From positions 868,001 to 932,000 of the forward strand of contig CBDDCD010000002.1 of NCBI GenBank assembly GCA_965226025.1: a stretch of DNA of 64,000 nt. Direction: 5' to 3'. The number at the start of each line of letters is the position of its first letter. Position 1 is the stretch's first letter. The notes below the pieces were generated by a model. It was not told the origin of the DNA, did not search any database, and saw nothing but the letters and a program-made list of their open reading frames with translations. The DNA is from Moanibacter sp965226025. GTDB taxonomy: Bacteria; Verrucomicrobiota; Verrucomicrobiia; Opitutales; UBA2987. Shown here piece after piece: positions 25,417-34,448 of the stretch. The position numbers and the translations under genes are program-made.

Positions 25417-25835
25417 TGATCGAGAAATCAACCCTCGAAATTCTGCTGCTTATCGGCGGCATGCTGCACTTCGGCATACTGATCGCCAGCGCCCTTACTC
25501 CGGGCGTGCTTGACTGGAGGAACGAACTCGGACGGCTCAGCGCGCTCTCCCGTCATCTGGTGTGGGTGCATGGAGTGTTCATCGTATTGGTGATCATCGC
25601 CTTTGGATGCATCGCCACCTTCAATGCCGGCGAACTGGCAACCGGCGCCAGGCTGGCGCGGTGGGTTAGCGGAATCATCGCCACCTTTTCGCTGGCCCGT
25701 CTCGGCATTCAGTTTTTCCTCTTCGACCCCCGTCCCTATCTGAAGGAAGTGCTGTTCAAAGTGGGGTACCACGGCCTCACCGTCGTCTTTGCCTATCTCG
25801 CTCTGGTTTTCGGACTGGCAGCGATCGGAAGTTAG
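25413..25835 (+). CDS. Four-helix membrane protein, paralogue of next gene
   Basis: 140 residues, four membrane helices. Residues 46-70 (LSRHLVWVHGVFIVLVIIAF) and 85-105 (ARWVSGIIATFSLARLGIQF) align with the corresponding parts of the gene at 25861, so the two arose by tandem duplication. The ATG overlaps the stop of the wax-synthase-like gene (ATGA), indicating coupled translation. Family not recognised; likely a partner of the acyltransferase by context. Confidence 0.7.
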   Translation: MMIEKSTLEILLLIGGMLHFGILIASALTPGVLDWRNELGRLSALSRHLVWVHGVFIVLVIIAFGCIATFNAGELATGARLARWVSGIIATFSLARLGIQFFLFDPRPYLKEVLFKVGYHGLTVVFAYLALVFGLAAIGS

Positions 25836-25860
25836 TCAGCTACAGAAAGGAGAACATACA

Positions 25861-26280
25861 ATGAAAACGAATCCTGAGATACTAACGATGCTAATACAAG
25901 TGTGTGCGTCTGCGCAGATCGGAGTTGCGGTGCTTAACCTGTCGCTGATTCGACTCCTGAAATGGAAGGCGGAAATCGAGCGCATGTCGCTCCTGCCACG
26001 GCAGGTCTTTGTCGTACACCTTTGGTTTATCAGCGTGACCCTTCTCATCTTCGGAGTAATCTCCTGGCGGTTCGCGGAGGAGATGGTGTGCGGTCTGAAT
26101 CCGGTCGCGACCTGGTTTGCCGGCGCCATCGCGGTCTTCTGGGGAATCCGGACCGTCCTGCAATTGACCTACTATAGCAGCGAACACTGGAAGGGAAAAC
26201 GGCGTGAGACGATCGCGCATGTTCTCTTCCTAGCGATCTATGCCGGATTGACGGTGACGTATGGAGCGGTGGTGATGTAG
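25861..26280 (+). CDS. Four-helix membrane protein, paralogue of previous gene
   Basis: 139 residues from ATG 25861, which is preceded by AGAAAGGAGAA at good spacing; a longer frame from 25789 lies inside the upstream gene. LLPRQVFVVHLWFISVTLLI and ATWFAGAIAVFWGIRTVLQL mirror the upstream paralogue. Third gene of the 24.3-26.3 kb operon. Function unknown. Confidence 0.7.
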   Translation: MKTNPEILTMLIQVCASAQIGVAVLNLSLIRLLKWKAEIERMSLLPRQVFVVHLWFISVTLLIFGVISWRFAEEMVCGLNPVATWFAGAIAVFWGIRTVLQLTYYSSEHWKGKRRETIAHVLFLAIYAGLTVTYGAVVM

Positions 26281-26320
26281 GCGGCTAACTTGGTTTGTAG
26301 ATATTCAAGGGAGAGCAGTA

Positions 26321-26452
26321 GACAAGGTTCGAGACGAGGTTACCAGGGGAATCGGAGTTACCTTCACAGTTCGATCAGAAATTTCCTCAATGTTTTCCCG
26401 CTCAGAACAGAGCGGAGCAAACCTCGTCCTGAACCTTGTCTCGAACCTTGTC
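26321..26452. repeat. 12-bp tandem repeat array, two opposing blocks
   Basis: Block 26420-26452 reads AACCTCGTCCTG, AACCTTGTCTCG, AACCTTGTC. Block 26321-26341, read on the other strand, gives AACCTCGTCTCG, AACCTTGTC. The same 12-bp theme occurs at 19980-20003, 39582-39617 and, reversed, at 41239-41262. The opposing blocks could pair. Similar sequence AGCGGAGCAA precedes the blocks at 19980 and 26420. Confidence 0.6.
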
Positions 26453-26499
26453 CATTGGCTGCGGTTGCGCTCTTCTTGGTTACCAGCGATTCCCTTTGT

Positions 26500-27075
26500 A
26501 TGATCTTCAAATTAAAACATTCCGCGGTCATCGCCCTGATTGTAACGCTGGTCTGGGCGACGGCCGGATATGCCCTGGGAGGGTGGAGGGACATGATCAA
26601 TTCCGAGTACCCGGTCGCTCTGCAAGTGCTATTCGGTCTGGCCGGGGGCGGCTTGGCGCTGGCCTTGAACGGTGTTCTGCACGCGGTATTCTCCAAAGCA
26701 TTGGGAGATCGCTACGAGCGGGCCTTCCAGCGCTATGGTCGAGAGATTTTGAAAGAAATGCGATGGCCCGAATACATCATGGGCGGGTTGATGGCGGCCC
26801 TGGCCGAAGAACCCTTTTTTCGCGGTGTTCTCCTGAGAGCATTCGATAGCCCGGTTCTCGGCATTTCATTTGCCGCCCTCGCCTTTGCCCTCTGTCACTG
26901 GCTGCGGTTCAAGTATTTCGGATTTTGGATCTGGGCCCTTTGGGAGGGGATTCTCTTCGGCCTCCTGCTCGTCCTGTCGAATTCTCTCCTTGTCCCAATG
27001 ATCGCTCATGGAGTCCATGATGTGGCGGCTTATTCTGCGATTGCGACAATCCTGCGGAAGGAGCAAGAGCGTTGA
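26500..27075 (+). CDS. CPBP-family intramembrane metalloprotease
   Basis: 191 residues from ATG 26500; the frame upstream to 26290 consists of repeat-derived sequence and is not protein-like. Motif 1 is AALAEEPFFRGVLLRAF (Glu-Glu-x3-Arg) near residue 105, motif 2 FALCHW, motif 3 MIAHGVHDVAAY near residue 170. These are the Abi/CPBP glutamate-type protease residues in several membrane helices. Substrate unknown. Separated from the preceding operon by the repeat array. Confidence 0.85.
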   Translation: MIFKLKHSAVIALIVTLVWATAGYALGGWRDMINSEYPVALQVLFGLAGGGLALALNGVLHAVFSKALGDRYERAFQRYGREILKEMRWPEYIMGGLMAALAEEPFFRGVLLRAFDSPVLGISFAALAFALCHWLRFKYFGFWIWALWEGILFGLLLVLSNSLLVPMIAHGVHDVAAYSAIATILRKEQER

Positions 27076-27190
27076 AACAGTAGATACTACACTTCGATCC
27101 GTAGTCAGGGCTTCGTGGTTTTTCGAAAGCTCCCCCGGTCTTGTGCCGGGGTGAGGCTGGATTCCTTTGCTAACGACCGGAGCGCTTCCT

Positions 27191-27244
27191 CCCCACCATA
27201 CTTCCCGCCGGTCGCCGTGGCGACCGGCGGGAAGTATGGTGGGG
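27191..27244. repeat. 26-bp perfect palindrome with 2-nt centre
   Basis: Arm 27191-27216 (CCCCACCATACTTCCCGCCG then GTCGCC) is the exact complement of 27219-27244. It begins 35 bp after REP family 2 copy 27129-27156. Confidence 0.85.
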
Positions 27245-27675
27245 GGCAAAAAGCCGAACTCGACATTCTTAGCCGAGAACCCAAACAATCCCCGGCACAA
27301 GGCCCGGCAATTTTCCGTTACCAGCTGAAAGACCCGCAGACCGGAGACAAAGAGGGGGAGATCTGAGGATGGAAAACCCTCAGGGTCTCTACCTCAATCT
27401 TCGTCTTAGTCTTTGTCTTTCTCCTGAGAATCCCGATCGATCGAATTCCTATTGTGGCCATTTAATTCGTTCGTGATGAATGAATGAAGACTCCCCGACG
27501 CAAGCGTCGGGGTATCGAACTCCTTCGCCATTCGGACCGTAATTGCCTATGTTGTACTCGACGTTGAAACGGACTTGCCCCGAGGGGCTTACCTGAATAA
27601 CACGTTGCAGGCTCCCCCGGTCTCGTGCCGGGGTGGCGCCCGGTTTTCAGCTACCATACCCGACTGGATCAGAAT

Positions 27676-27743
27676 ACCCCTCCCCCGGCCCTTCTCCCCC
27701 CAGTCGTTGTCACGACTGGGGGGAGAAGGGCCGGGGGAGGGGT
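27676..27743. repeat. 31-bp perfect hairpin between inverted REP family 2 copies
   Basis: Arm 27676-27706 pairs exactly with 27713-27743 around loop TTGTCA. Arm core CCCTCCCCCGGCCCTTCTCC. The hairpin lies between REP family 2 copies 27611-27639 and 27779-27807, which face each other, so the whole block of about 195 bp can fold as one long stem system. Confidence 0.85.
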
Positions 27744-27945
27744 TGGTGGGTGTCACCATTCTGTAGCACCGAACCCAGCGCCACCCCGGTACGAGACCGG
27801 GGGAGCCTCCGCCAAAAGGACGCTATACACCCACCGAGGGCCATCCTACCACGAACATCCTTCCTACGGCTGGATCGGGCGTTCCACGCACGATCATGCC
27901 TCAGAAAGTCAGCGACCCCGCAGCAAGCTACGGGGAATTACCAAG

Positions 27946-30900
27946 TTAAAATCGATATTTCACCCCGAGCAGCACAGACCACCGGGAGGACAGCTGGGTG
28001 GTCTGGAAGATCCGGCCCTCTTCGAGAAGGGCCTCGTTGAATCGATAGACGAAGGTTCCGTTGGTCTCCCCAGAGGGATCGGCGCGGTGCCGGGCTTCGA
28101 TGAAGGGGAAGTTGCCATCCTGGGCCCGCTTGACCAGGCCCCAATCATGGTTGATGAGATTCCCGATATTGAGGACAGCAGCGGAGAGCTCCAAGGCATG
28201 TCGTTTGAACACTGTGATCTGCTGAGTAACTTTGAAGTCGAACTGGTGCACCCAAGCGGCCCTCCCAGTGTTTCGCGGAACCACCTGACCGCGGAAGAGA
28301 TTCAGCCCCTTCGTATTTTCCACGAATTCCCAAAACGCGTCCTCCTCGGTAACCCGCAAGAACTGCACCAGAGGATCCTCTCGGCTAGAGGGGACGTAGA
28401 TCAAATCGTTCACGAAATTGGAGTCCTCATTGATATCGCTGCGGAAATAAGTGTAGCTGAAAGGGCGTCCGGTGCGGCCGTCATAGACCACCGATAGAGT
28501 CGTTTTCAGTTTCTCCCACCACTTGATCTGATAGGTGGCCACCCCGATGAATCGATGACGCACCTCAAAGACACTGGTGGCCTCCAGCTCATCGTTCGGG
28601 TTCTTGGCCCGATTGGCGGCCCAGATCGAGGAGGCGCTGGATCCACGTCCATCATTGACCGACATCGCCATCCCGTAAGTGTAGCCGAAACTCCAGGAGA
28701 ACCCTTTCTTCTTTGGCTTCTTCAGCATCATGGTGTAGTTGGCGGACCTCCCAAGGCCCGTGTTTCTCAGCAGGAAAACGTTATCGAATCCCTCCTCCCG
28801 AAACCCTCTCCGCCCACTGTCGTCCTTGAGGAAGAGGATGCGGCCGTCGGGGAGCAAACCTGTCACCGAGGACCGGCTGATCCCCAGATCCTGGGCCAGG
28901 TTCAAATGCTGATATTGTATGTCATTCTCGGTCCACGACCACTGCGCTTCGAGGGACAATTTCAGGTCCCATAGTGGTAGCTTTCGGTCCAGGGCGAGGT
29001 TCGCCTTCAACGAAGTCGGCATCTCGAAAACCTCATCGAGAAGGTCGACATTGTTGGTCGGCAAGACGGTGTTGGGAATGGGAGGATTATCGCCGTCGGC
29101 AGAAAATTCCGGGGTATTTCGATTGGTGGGACTCGAGTTGAGAATCGTGACTCCATTGGAAACGAAGGGGTTCGAAAGCCAAACGTGGGGGGCGGTGCCA
29201 TAGAAGAGTCCCACTCCACCCCGTAATTGAGTCTTCCGTTCTTTATCGACCGACCAATTGAACCCGAAACGAGGCTGAAGGACATAGTTGCCATCCACCG
29301 TTCCGGTATGGTTCCGATCGAAGGTCGGTTCAAAGTCCTCGTTCAGCGGAATCTCATCCCCAACCGTCGGTAGGTCGACCCGAACGCCGCCCGTTATCTT
29401 CAGCCGCTCGCTCAGATCCCAGGTATCCTGAAGGAAGAAAGCGTAAGTGGTGAGGGCCCATTCCGCGGCCCCGCTCAATCCTTGGACCGGGTAGCTGACA
29501 TTGTAGTTGTCGGCATTCCCCGGGCCCGGAGGGGAAAAGGGTGAGCCCGGAGGATGTGGGGGATCGTCGGGACGGGCCACAGCCCGCTCGTATCCGGTGG
29601 TACCGGAAAACCGCCATCGGCCCCGATGATCGCGAATGAAGAGGTTGTCGTTGGCCACATTCTCTACATTAAGGCCGAAGGTGAAGGCGTGGTTACCACG
29701 AAAATAGTTGGCGTGGAGTTGGAAGATGGTTGTCTTAACTTCCAGCCGGGAGGCGTGCCCATTGGTCTCCCGCCCGAATCGCACCGAACCGGAATTCCCA
29801 TCGATCCCATTGACACTTGAAATCTCCACCTGGGGCCCATCACTGCTCAAGTTCCTCGTGCGAAGGAACCGACTGAAGGAGAGTTTGGCTTCGGGCGTGA
29901 AATTCTCCGACCAATTACTGAAGACTTCGGCCACATAGCTCGAGTTCTCTAAGACCCGAGCATACCAGTGGCTGCTCAACGAGGTGGATCGATCTCTCCC
30001 GTAGGAGGGAAACTGGGGATCGTCACCGTTATTGAGAGTGTAGCGGAAAGTAAGCCGGTGATCCTCAAAAAGATTCCAGTCCCGCTTCATGAGAATCTTT
30101 TCATCCTTTGACTTCAGCTCCGTCGGAGCCTCCAAGGTGCCGGCCTCGAATCCGTACTCAGCGGAGAGATCGATGATCTTCTGAAGTTCGTTAGCGGTGG
30201 GGTCGAACTGCCGCACGGGGGCCAGACTGGTCCGTTCGAACCGCTCCGCGGAAGCGAAGAAGAAGAGCTTGTCCTTGAAGATGGGACCCCCGACGGTAAA
30301 GCCGATCGTCTTTTCGCTGAACTCCTCGAGATCCTGAAAGGTCCCTTCGGGTCCGTCCGTCTTGTCACTGAATTCGAGTCGCTCGCCGGTCAGTTTTTCG
30401 TCTCGAAAGAAATAGTAGAAGCTACCCCTGAATTGATTGGTTCCGCTCTTGGTAATCGCGTTTATGGCCGCTCCCGTAAATCCCGCCTGAAGCACTGTGT
30501 AGGGAGAATTCTCGACATTGATTTCCTCGATCGTATCGAGCGAGAAAGGCTGGGTGAGAGCCGGCAGACCGTTCTCCTCAAGACCGAACGATTCGTTGGT
30601 CGGCACGCCGTCGATCATGATCGAGTTGTAGCGATTGTTCTGCCCCCCGGAGGAGAGGGCGCCCGTCTCTCGATCGAATACGTTCAACCTCGGATCGAGC
30701 CGGGCGAAGTCAGTCAAGGACCGTGAAACAGTGGGTAGGCTGTCGATCTCATCACCGGCGATGTTGGTACCGGCTCCCATGTTGTCGGCGCTGAAGATCA
30801 AATCCTCCGGGGCGGCTACAACTTCGAACTCCTCCAAGACAACCGATTCGTCCTCGTCGGATTCGAGGGCGAAATCGAAGCGATGATCCTGCTGCAGCGA

Positions 30901-31197
30901 GAGCACAACCCCTTCAATCTTCTCGGTCCTGTAACCAAGAGCAGAAACGGTCAGATGGTAGGGACCTCCGACCCGCATTCCACGAAGGTTGAAGCGCCCG
31001 TTCTCCCGGGTGGTGGTCCTGAATACGGTTCCCGTTGGGCTGTGAACTGCCCGAATGGAGGCCTCCCTAAGCGGATATCCCTCCGCATCAGCAACCAGAC
31101 CGTTAATCGCAGAGGAAGTGATATTCTGCCCATAGACAGAGATCAGGGCGCCGCAGAATCCGAGCAACAGGATGACGGACTTTCCACTCTTTCTCAT
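27946..31197 (-). CDS. OAR-type TonB-dependent outer membrane receptor
   Basis: 1083 residues. Signal peptide at residues 1-23 (VILLLGFCGALISVYG); a carboxypeptidase-regulatory-like domain at about 26-110 (INGLVADAEGYPLREASIRA); a plug region with RYNSIMIDGVPTNESFGL and GFTGAAINAITKSGTNQFRG; then a large beta barrel ending in SVLLGVKYRF, with the terminal Phe used for outer membrane insertion. OAR-like receptors take up or bind large substrates, ligand unknown. The ATG overlaps the stop of a small membrane protein frame upstream (ATGA at 31197), so translation may be coupled. Confidence 0.9.
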   Translation of the reverse strand: MRKSGKSVILLLGFCGALISVYGQNITSSAINGLVADAEGYPLREASIRAVHSPTGTVFRTTTRENGRFNLRGMRVGGPYHLTVSALGYRTEKIEGVVLSLQQDHRFDFALESDEDESVVLEEFEVVAAPEDLIFSADNMGAGTNIAGDEIDSLPTVSRSLTDFARLDPRLNVFDRETGALSSGGQNNRYNSIMIDGVPTNESFGLEENGLPALTQPFSLDTIEEINVENSPYTVLQAGFTGAAINAITKSGTNQFRGSFYYFFRDEKLTGERLEFSDKTDGPEGTFQDLEEFSEKTIGFTVGGPIFKDKLFFFASAERFERTSLAPVRQFDPTANELQKIIDLSAEYGFEAGTLEAPTELKSKDEKILMKRDWNLFEDHRLTFRYTLNNGDDPQFPSYGRDRSTSLSSHWYARVLENSSYVAEVFSNWSENFTPEAKLSFSRFLRTRNLSSDGPQVEISSVNGIDGNSGSVRFGRETNGHASRLEVKTTIFQLHANYFRGNHAFTFGLNVENVANDNLFIRDHRGRWRFSGTTGYERAVARPDDPPHPPGSPFSPPGPGNADNYNVSYPVQGLSGAAEWALTTYAFFLQDTWDLSERLKITGGVRVDLPTVGDEIPLNEDFEPTFDRNHTGTVDGNYVLQPRFGFNWSVDKERKTQLRGGVGLFYGTAPHVWLSNPFVSNGVTILNSSPTNRNTPEFSADGDNPPIPNTVLPTNNVDLLDEVFEMPTSLKANLALDRKLPLWDLKLSLEAQWSWTENDIQYQHLNLAQDLGISRSSVTGLLPDGRILFLKDDSGRRGFREEGFDNVFLLRNTGLGRSANYTMMLKKPKKKGFSWSFGYTYGMAMSVNDGRGSSASSIWAANRAKNPNDELEATSVFEVRHRFIGVATYQIKWWEKLKTTLSVVYDGRTGRPFSYTYFRSDINEDSNFVNDLIYVPSSREDPLVQFLRVTEEDAFWEFVENTKGLNLFRGQVVPRNTGRAAWVHQFDFKVTQQITVFKRHALELSAAVLNIGNLINHDWGLVKRAQDGNFPFIEARHRADPSGETNGTFVYRFNEALLEEGRIFQTTQLSSRWSVLLGVKYRF

Positions 31198-31547
31198 CCG
31201 ATTAATCCGGAAGGCGGCTGTACGATCATCGGAGCAAGATATACCAGCACAAGAGTAGCAGCGGCGCCCAGTATCGCAATCACATCACCAATCAGGTTGG
31301 TTCGCGGAGTCCAGACTCTCCGGCCCCGCATCAAGACGAATGCAATTATGAATCCAACGGGCGTGGTCCAATACCAATGCAGAGGAGCAAAAATCCGACT
31401 TTCCCATGTTGGCTAACCTCCAAATCCCGAAAACAATGCAGTAAAGACTGGACCGCCGAAGCCGACGATAAAGAGCACGATGAAGCAAACAGCCGACGCA
31501 ACTATCGGAAGCACGAACGGAGGCTTGGCCGTGGATCTGTCTTCCAT
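31194..31547 (-). pseudogene. Small membrane protein with in-frame TAG, coupled to the OAR gene
   Basis: One frame runs from ATG 31547 to TGA 31196-31194 and is broken only by a TAG at 31415-31413. Before the stop: KPPFVLPIVASAVCFIVLFI, VGFGGPVFTALFSGFGG, one membrane helix. After it: PTWESRIFAPLHWYWTTPVG, FIIAFVLMRGRR, then a second hydrophobic region (DVIAILGAAATLVLVYLAPM). The two parts read as a 117-residue protein with three helices, and the end overlaps the OAR start by ATGA. Either nonsense-mutated, read through, or two short genes. Family not recognised. Confidence 0.55.
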
Positions 31548-31595
31548 TATCTCTCGCAAATCCGGTCATCAATGGGCCGAGGACCCGTACGTCGG

Positions 31596-32207
31596 CTACG
31601 CGGATTCTGGGCGTTTCCAACATTGGTCCCACGTTAGCTCAACCCGGAACTTTATCCAAGCGAAACCGGCCCGCTCCCCAGGCTCCAGATTCTTGAGTCG
31701 GTACTTAACAACCGTCAGCACTCCGCGACCAAATTCCCCGCTACGCTGAACCTCCTCAACGGTTGGTTTGCGCATGGCATCCGGGCCAGCGATGGTCCTA
31801 CCTACCTCGGGAGAGAAGATGAATTCCCGTCTCTCCTGGGCCGCATTGACGTTTTTCGGTCCCGTTTCATTCGGGCCGCTATTGTCCGAATTCCGGAAAT
31901 GCCAACCTTCCAGATGTCGCGGGTTCGGCACAAAGTGCCACGGTGGTGTAAAACGTGATATATCTTCGGTGCCGCGTTCATCTCGAATCTGGATTCCCCA
32001 ACCGTGATCACCCGGCCTGAGGACAAACGCAAACCGATCGCCGAACCCTCGTATGTACAACTGCGAGAACCCTGTGAAACATGGTTCGATTCTACACAGC
32101 GCCGGGCGTGATGCACAATGCCGATCGGCGGGATCGATGGAACAGAAAGGGTTTGAATTTGTTACGGGACTTCCGTTGGATCGAAGAGTGGCGCGTCCGG
32201 AGGCCAC
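31596..32207 (-). CDS. Uncharacterised protein upstream of the OAR operon, N-terminus doubtful
   Basis: Frame of 203 codons. Residues from about 47 onward look like a real conserved domain: FSQLYIRGFGDRFAFVLRPG, DHGWGIQIRDERG, LTPPWHFVPNPR-like FTPPWHFVPNPRHLEGWHFR and GRGVLTVVKYRLKNLEPGER. The first residues (MASGRATLRSNG) are translated from a REP family 1 copy (32188-32217), and no signal peptide is visible, so the true N-terminus may have been replaced. It lies 48 nt before the small membrane protein and with it precedes the OAR receptor. Function unknown. Confidence 0.55.
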   Translation of the reverse strand: MASGRATLRSNGSPVTNSNPFCSIDPADRHCASRPALCRIEPCFTGFSQLYIRGFGDRFAFVLRPGDHGWGIQIRDERGTEDISRFTPPWHFVPNPRHLEGWHFRNSDNSGPNETGPKNVNAAQERREFIFSPEVGRTIAGPDAMRKPTVEEVQRSGEFGRGVLTVVKYRLKNLEPGERAGFAWIKFRVELTWDQCWKRPESA

Positions 32208-32217
32208 GCCCTACCGC
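32188..32217 (+). repeat. REP family 1, single copy upstream of gmk
   Basis: TGGCGCGTCCGGAGGCCACG then CCCTACCGCC. It lies between the divergent uncharacterised gene and gmk and overlaps the presumed start of the former. Confidence 0.8.
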
Positions 32218-32283
32218 CAGAAGGAAGACCAACCATCTATCAGAGACTCAATTTTGTTGCGCCTCTGCTGCTCTCTGGTAGCC

Positions 32284-32895
32284 ATGTCGGAATCTGCAGT
32301 GAATCAATCTCTGCTCATCATCGTCTCCGGTCCCGCCGGCAGCGGAAAGACAACCCTGTGCGAGCGCCTCGCAAAAGAGTTCTCGCCCCAGGTGAAGCAA
32401 GTAGTGACGGCCACCACACGGCCTCCTCGAGAAGGAGAACGGGAGGGTTTCGATTACACCTTCCTCAGCCAGGAAGCGTTTGAAGCGAAGGTCCAAGCCG
32501 GCGAATTCTACGAACACGCTTCGGTCCACACCCATCGCTACGGAACCCTGAAAATCGAGATTGAAAGAGGACTCTCGTCCGGAATCGACCTTCTCCTCAA
32601 TATCGACGTCCAAGGTGCGGCCGCTTACCGCCGGGCGGCTAAGGACGATTCCAATCTGGCAAACCGTTTACTGACCCTTTTCATTCGCCTCAAAGACCTG
32701 AAACAGGCCGAAGAACGCCTCCTGAAACGGGGAAAAGACAGTCCCGAAGAAATCGCCCGGCGCCTCGAGACCGCGGAAAGCGAACTAGAAGAGTGGTCCC
32801 ACTTCAATCACTCCTTCATCAGCGGCAGCAAAGAAGAAGACTACCAGAAGGTCCGGTGTATCTACCTGAGAGAAAGAACAAAAAGAGGATCTTAG
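32284..32895 (+). CDS. gmk: Guanylate kinase
   Basis: Phosphorylates GMP to GDP with ATP. 203 residues from ATG 32284; the frame open upstream to 32053 includes REP sequence. P-loop IIVSGPAGSGKTTLCERLAK at residue 11, GMP-binding TATTRPPREGEREGFDYTFL, and the conserved GFYEHASVHTHRYGT-like EFYEHASVHTHRYGT and LLNIDVQGA. It is followed by a long hairpin (32977-33016) before the next repeat element. Confidence 0.95.
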   Translation: MSESAVNQSLLIIVSGPAGSGKTTLCERLAKEFSPQVKQVVTATTRPPREGEREGFDYTFLSQEAFEAKVQAGEFYEHASVHTHRYGTLKIEIERGLSSGIDLLLNIDVQGAAAYRRAAKDDSNLANRLLTLFIRLKDLKQAEERLLKRGKDSPEEIARRLETAESELEEWSHFNHSFISGSKEEDYQKVRCIYLRERTKRGS

Positions 32896-32976
32896 GAACC
32901 GATCCTACTCCGTCCTCTCCCGCCCCAACCGAGTAGGTCCGCCAAACACGGTCACCCCTTGTATGGAAATTTTCTG

Positions 32977-33016
32977 GCAACATCGTGTACTGACGGCCGT
33001 CAGTACAGATGTCGCC
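32977..33016. terminator. Near-perfect palindrome downstream of gmk
   Basis: Core TGTACTGACGGCCGTCAGTA (32986-33005) extended on both sides by GGC-ACATC and GATGT-GCC with one bulge and one mismatch. Stem about 20 bp with no loop. Its centre GACGGCCGTC equals the centre of the palindrome at 36292-36345. Position after gmk suggests a terminator, without a U-tract. Confidence 0.55.
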
Positions 33017-33032
33017 GTTTTAAGCTGCGGAC

Positions 33033-33133
33033 CTAGGATTCTGTCGGTGGCCGAGTCAACCGGAATCCACGAATGAACTTCGCCGGTTGAATCCTTCCGC
33101 GAGTTTCGACACCTGAAACCGACAGAATCCTAA
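33033..33133. repeat. CTAG-ended inverted-repeat element, copy 3
   Basis: Begins CTAGGATTCTGTCGG and ends CCGACAGAATCCTAA, 101 bp. The interior also has paired segments (TCAACCGG and CCGGTTGA). Between gmk and the hypothetical gene at 33626. Confidence 0.85.
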
Positions 33134-33625
33134 TTCGAGCTTGCCAATTCGATCTCAATCAGATTATTCCCTGCGACTCACCATTGAGAAGACGAAGAGG
33201 CTTTGATATGACGGTTCATTGGTCTCCTAAATAAGCCGGAAACTGCGGCGCAACCGAGCGGTAGCGACGGATTCTCCGGCTAGGAAAGAGTCGCTGCTTC
33301 GCATCGCGAATCGAACGGACCATCAAGTTCAACGTCGAGAGCACGCTTACTCCTCCCAAATCCAGAACTGTCGGCTAAGCCTCGGCTGCGGGTGCCCTCT
33401 TGGTATCCGGAAAATCGATCCCCGTTTCTTCCTGAGTTGCAGGCATTGCACAGCTTCCTTTTCAGCTCTCGCCTATGATCCCCCAAACCATCCAGAGAAA
33501 TCGCGATCTGGCGGGCGATCTCTATCATATCCCGGATCCAGACGGTTTGGACCGGAAATCCGCCAAGCTGCTCTGGTCCTACCGAGGGTAAGGCCACCCT
33601 AAGCGCCAACACCAGCAGCCGTGTC
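33134..33625. other. Intergenic stretch with no convincing gene
   Basis: About 490 bp between the repeat element and the hypothetical gene. A 110-codon minus-strand frame (33280-33612) contains a plausible helical piece (IRDMIEIARQIAISLDGL) but no recognised motif or ribosome site. Nothing else seen. Confidence 0.4.
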
Positions 33626-34429
33626 GTGTATCATGAATTCTACAATACCAAAGAACCGGGGGAGGCACGGGACGGGGTCGCTCTAAGACGCCTTTTTCTG
33701 CTGCTCGTCTTCTTTACGATCGGATTCACCGTAGGCGGCCTCTTCGTTTTCCGACATCGAATCCAGCCTGAGCAGTTGATGACCGGGCGATGGTACGGTC
33801 AATACTCCGACAGCGAGATCTCTCTTCGATGGGTTAAGATCCGAACTGGAGACGGGTCGCTGGTCTGGCATCGATTCTTCGAGAGTCAAGCGGCCCCCCC
33901 TCGATACCGGCGCGACGTCGGCTATTGGGAGCTGACTCGAATATCGGAAGAAAATACGGACTCACACAACCCAAAGAGGGCGCCGAAGCGAATTCCGTTC
34001 GGAACCTATCGCATCTGGCGCGAACTTCCCTTCGAAATCATCGCCGATTATGAAATTCTTTCCATTGAATCCAAACGAACCATCCTAAGGGATCCGTCCG
34101 ACGGACGCATTCTCACCGAGTTTCGAATCGGAAGCATCAGCTTTATGGGAGAACTATTGGACGGTTTTCGCTATCCAAAGAGCGACAAGAGCCTATTCGA
34201 AGGTCAGATACAGGCGAACCTTGAAACGATCGTGGAAGCGGCGCGAAAAGTTGTGATTGAAACCGGCGTTTCCGAGGTAACTTTCGAGACTCTCTCGGCG
34301 ACGGCTCCCCGCATCCGCAAGATCGAACCCGTGGCGGGGGAGACCTACGAGCACATCGTCTATCCCAACCAATGGTCCCGATTCGTCGTCCTGACAAGTG
34401 CCGGCGACCTTATCGAGTTGACCTACTGA
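33626..34429 (+). CDS. Single-pass membrane protein, unknown function
   Basis: 267 residues. Short cytoplasmic N-terminus, one membrane helix at about residues 23-44 (LFLLLVFFTIGFTVGGLFVF), then a predicted periplasmic domain beginning with TGRWYGQYSDSEISLRWVKI. Other notable stretch: ETYEHIVYPNQWSRFVVLTS near the end. No known motif recognised. The start ATG 33626 has no strong ribosome site; a later ATG cannot be excluded. Convergent with gnd. Confidence 0.6.
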   Translation: MYHEFYNTKEPGEARDGVALRRLFLLLVFFTIGFTVGGLFVFRHRIQPEQLMTGRWYGQYSDSEISLRWVKIRTGDGSLVWHRFFESQAAPPRYRRDVGYWELTRISEENTDSHNPKRAPKRIPFGTYRIWRELPFEIIADYEILSIESKRTILRDPSDGRILTEFRIGSISFMGELLDGFRYPKSDKSLFEGQIQANLETIVEAARKVVIETGVSEVTFETLSATAPRIRKIEPVAGETYEHIVYPNQWSRFVVLTSAGDLIELTY

Positions 34430-34448
34430 ATTTCGAGGGAGGACTCAA

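Larger units (their letters stand above)
27076..27945. other. Hairpin-rich intergenic region between CPBP gene and OAR receptor
   Basis: About 870 bp with no credible gene. It contains REP family 2 copies at 27129-27156, 27611-27639 and 27779-27807 (reverse), a 26-bp perfect hairpin at 27191-27244 with a 2-nt loop, a 31-bp perfect hairpin at 27676-27743, and a small hairpin at 27493-27511 (CCCCGACG and CGTCGGGG). The last four lie between the convergent CPBP and OAR genes. Confidence 0.8.

Noticed and set aside
33280..33612. 110-codon minus-strand frame
   Set aside because: No motif, no ribosome site and not supported by neighbours.
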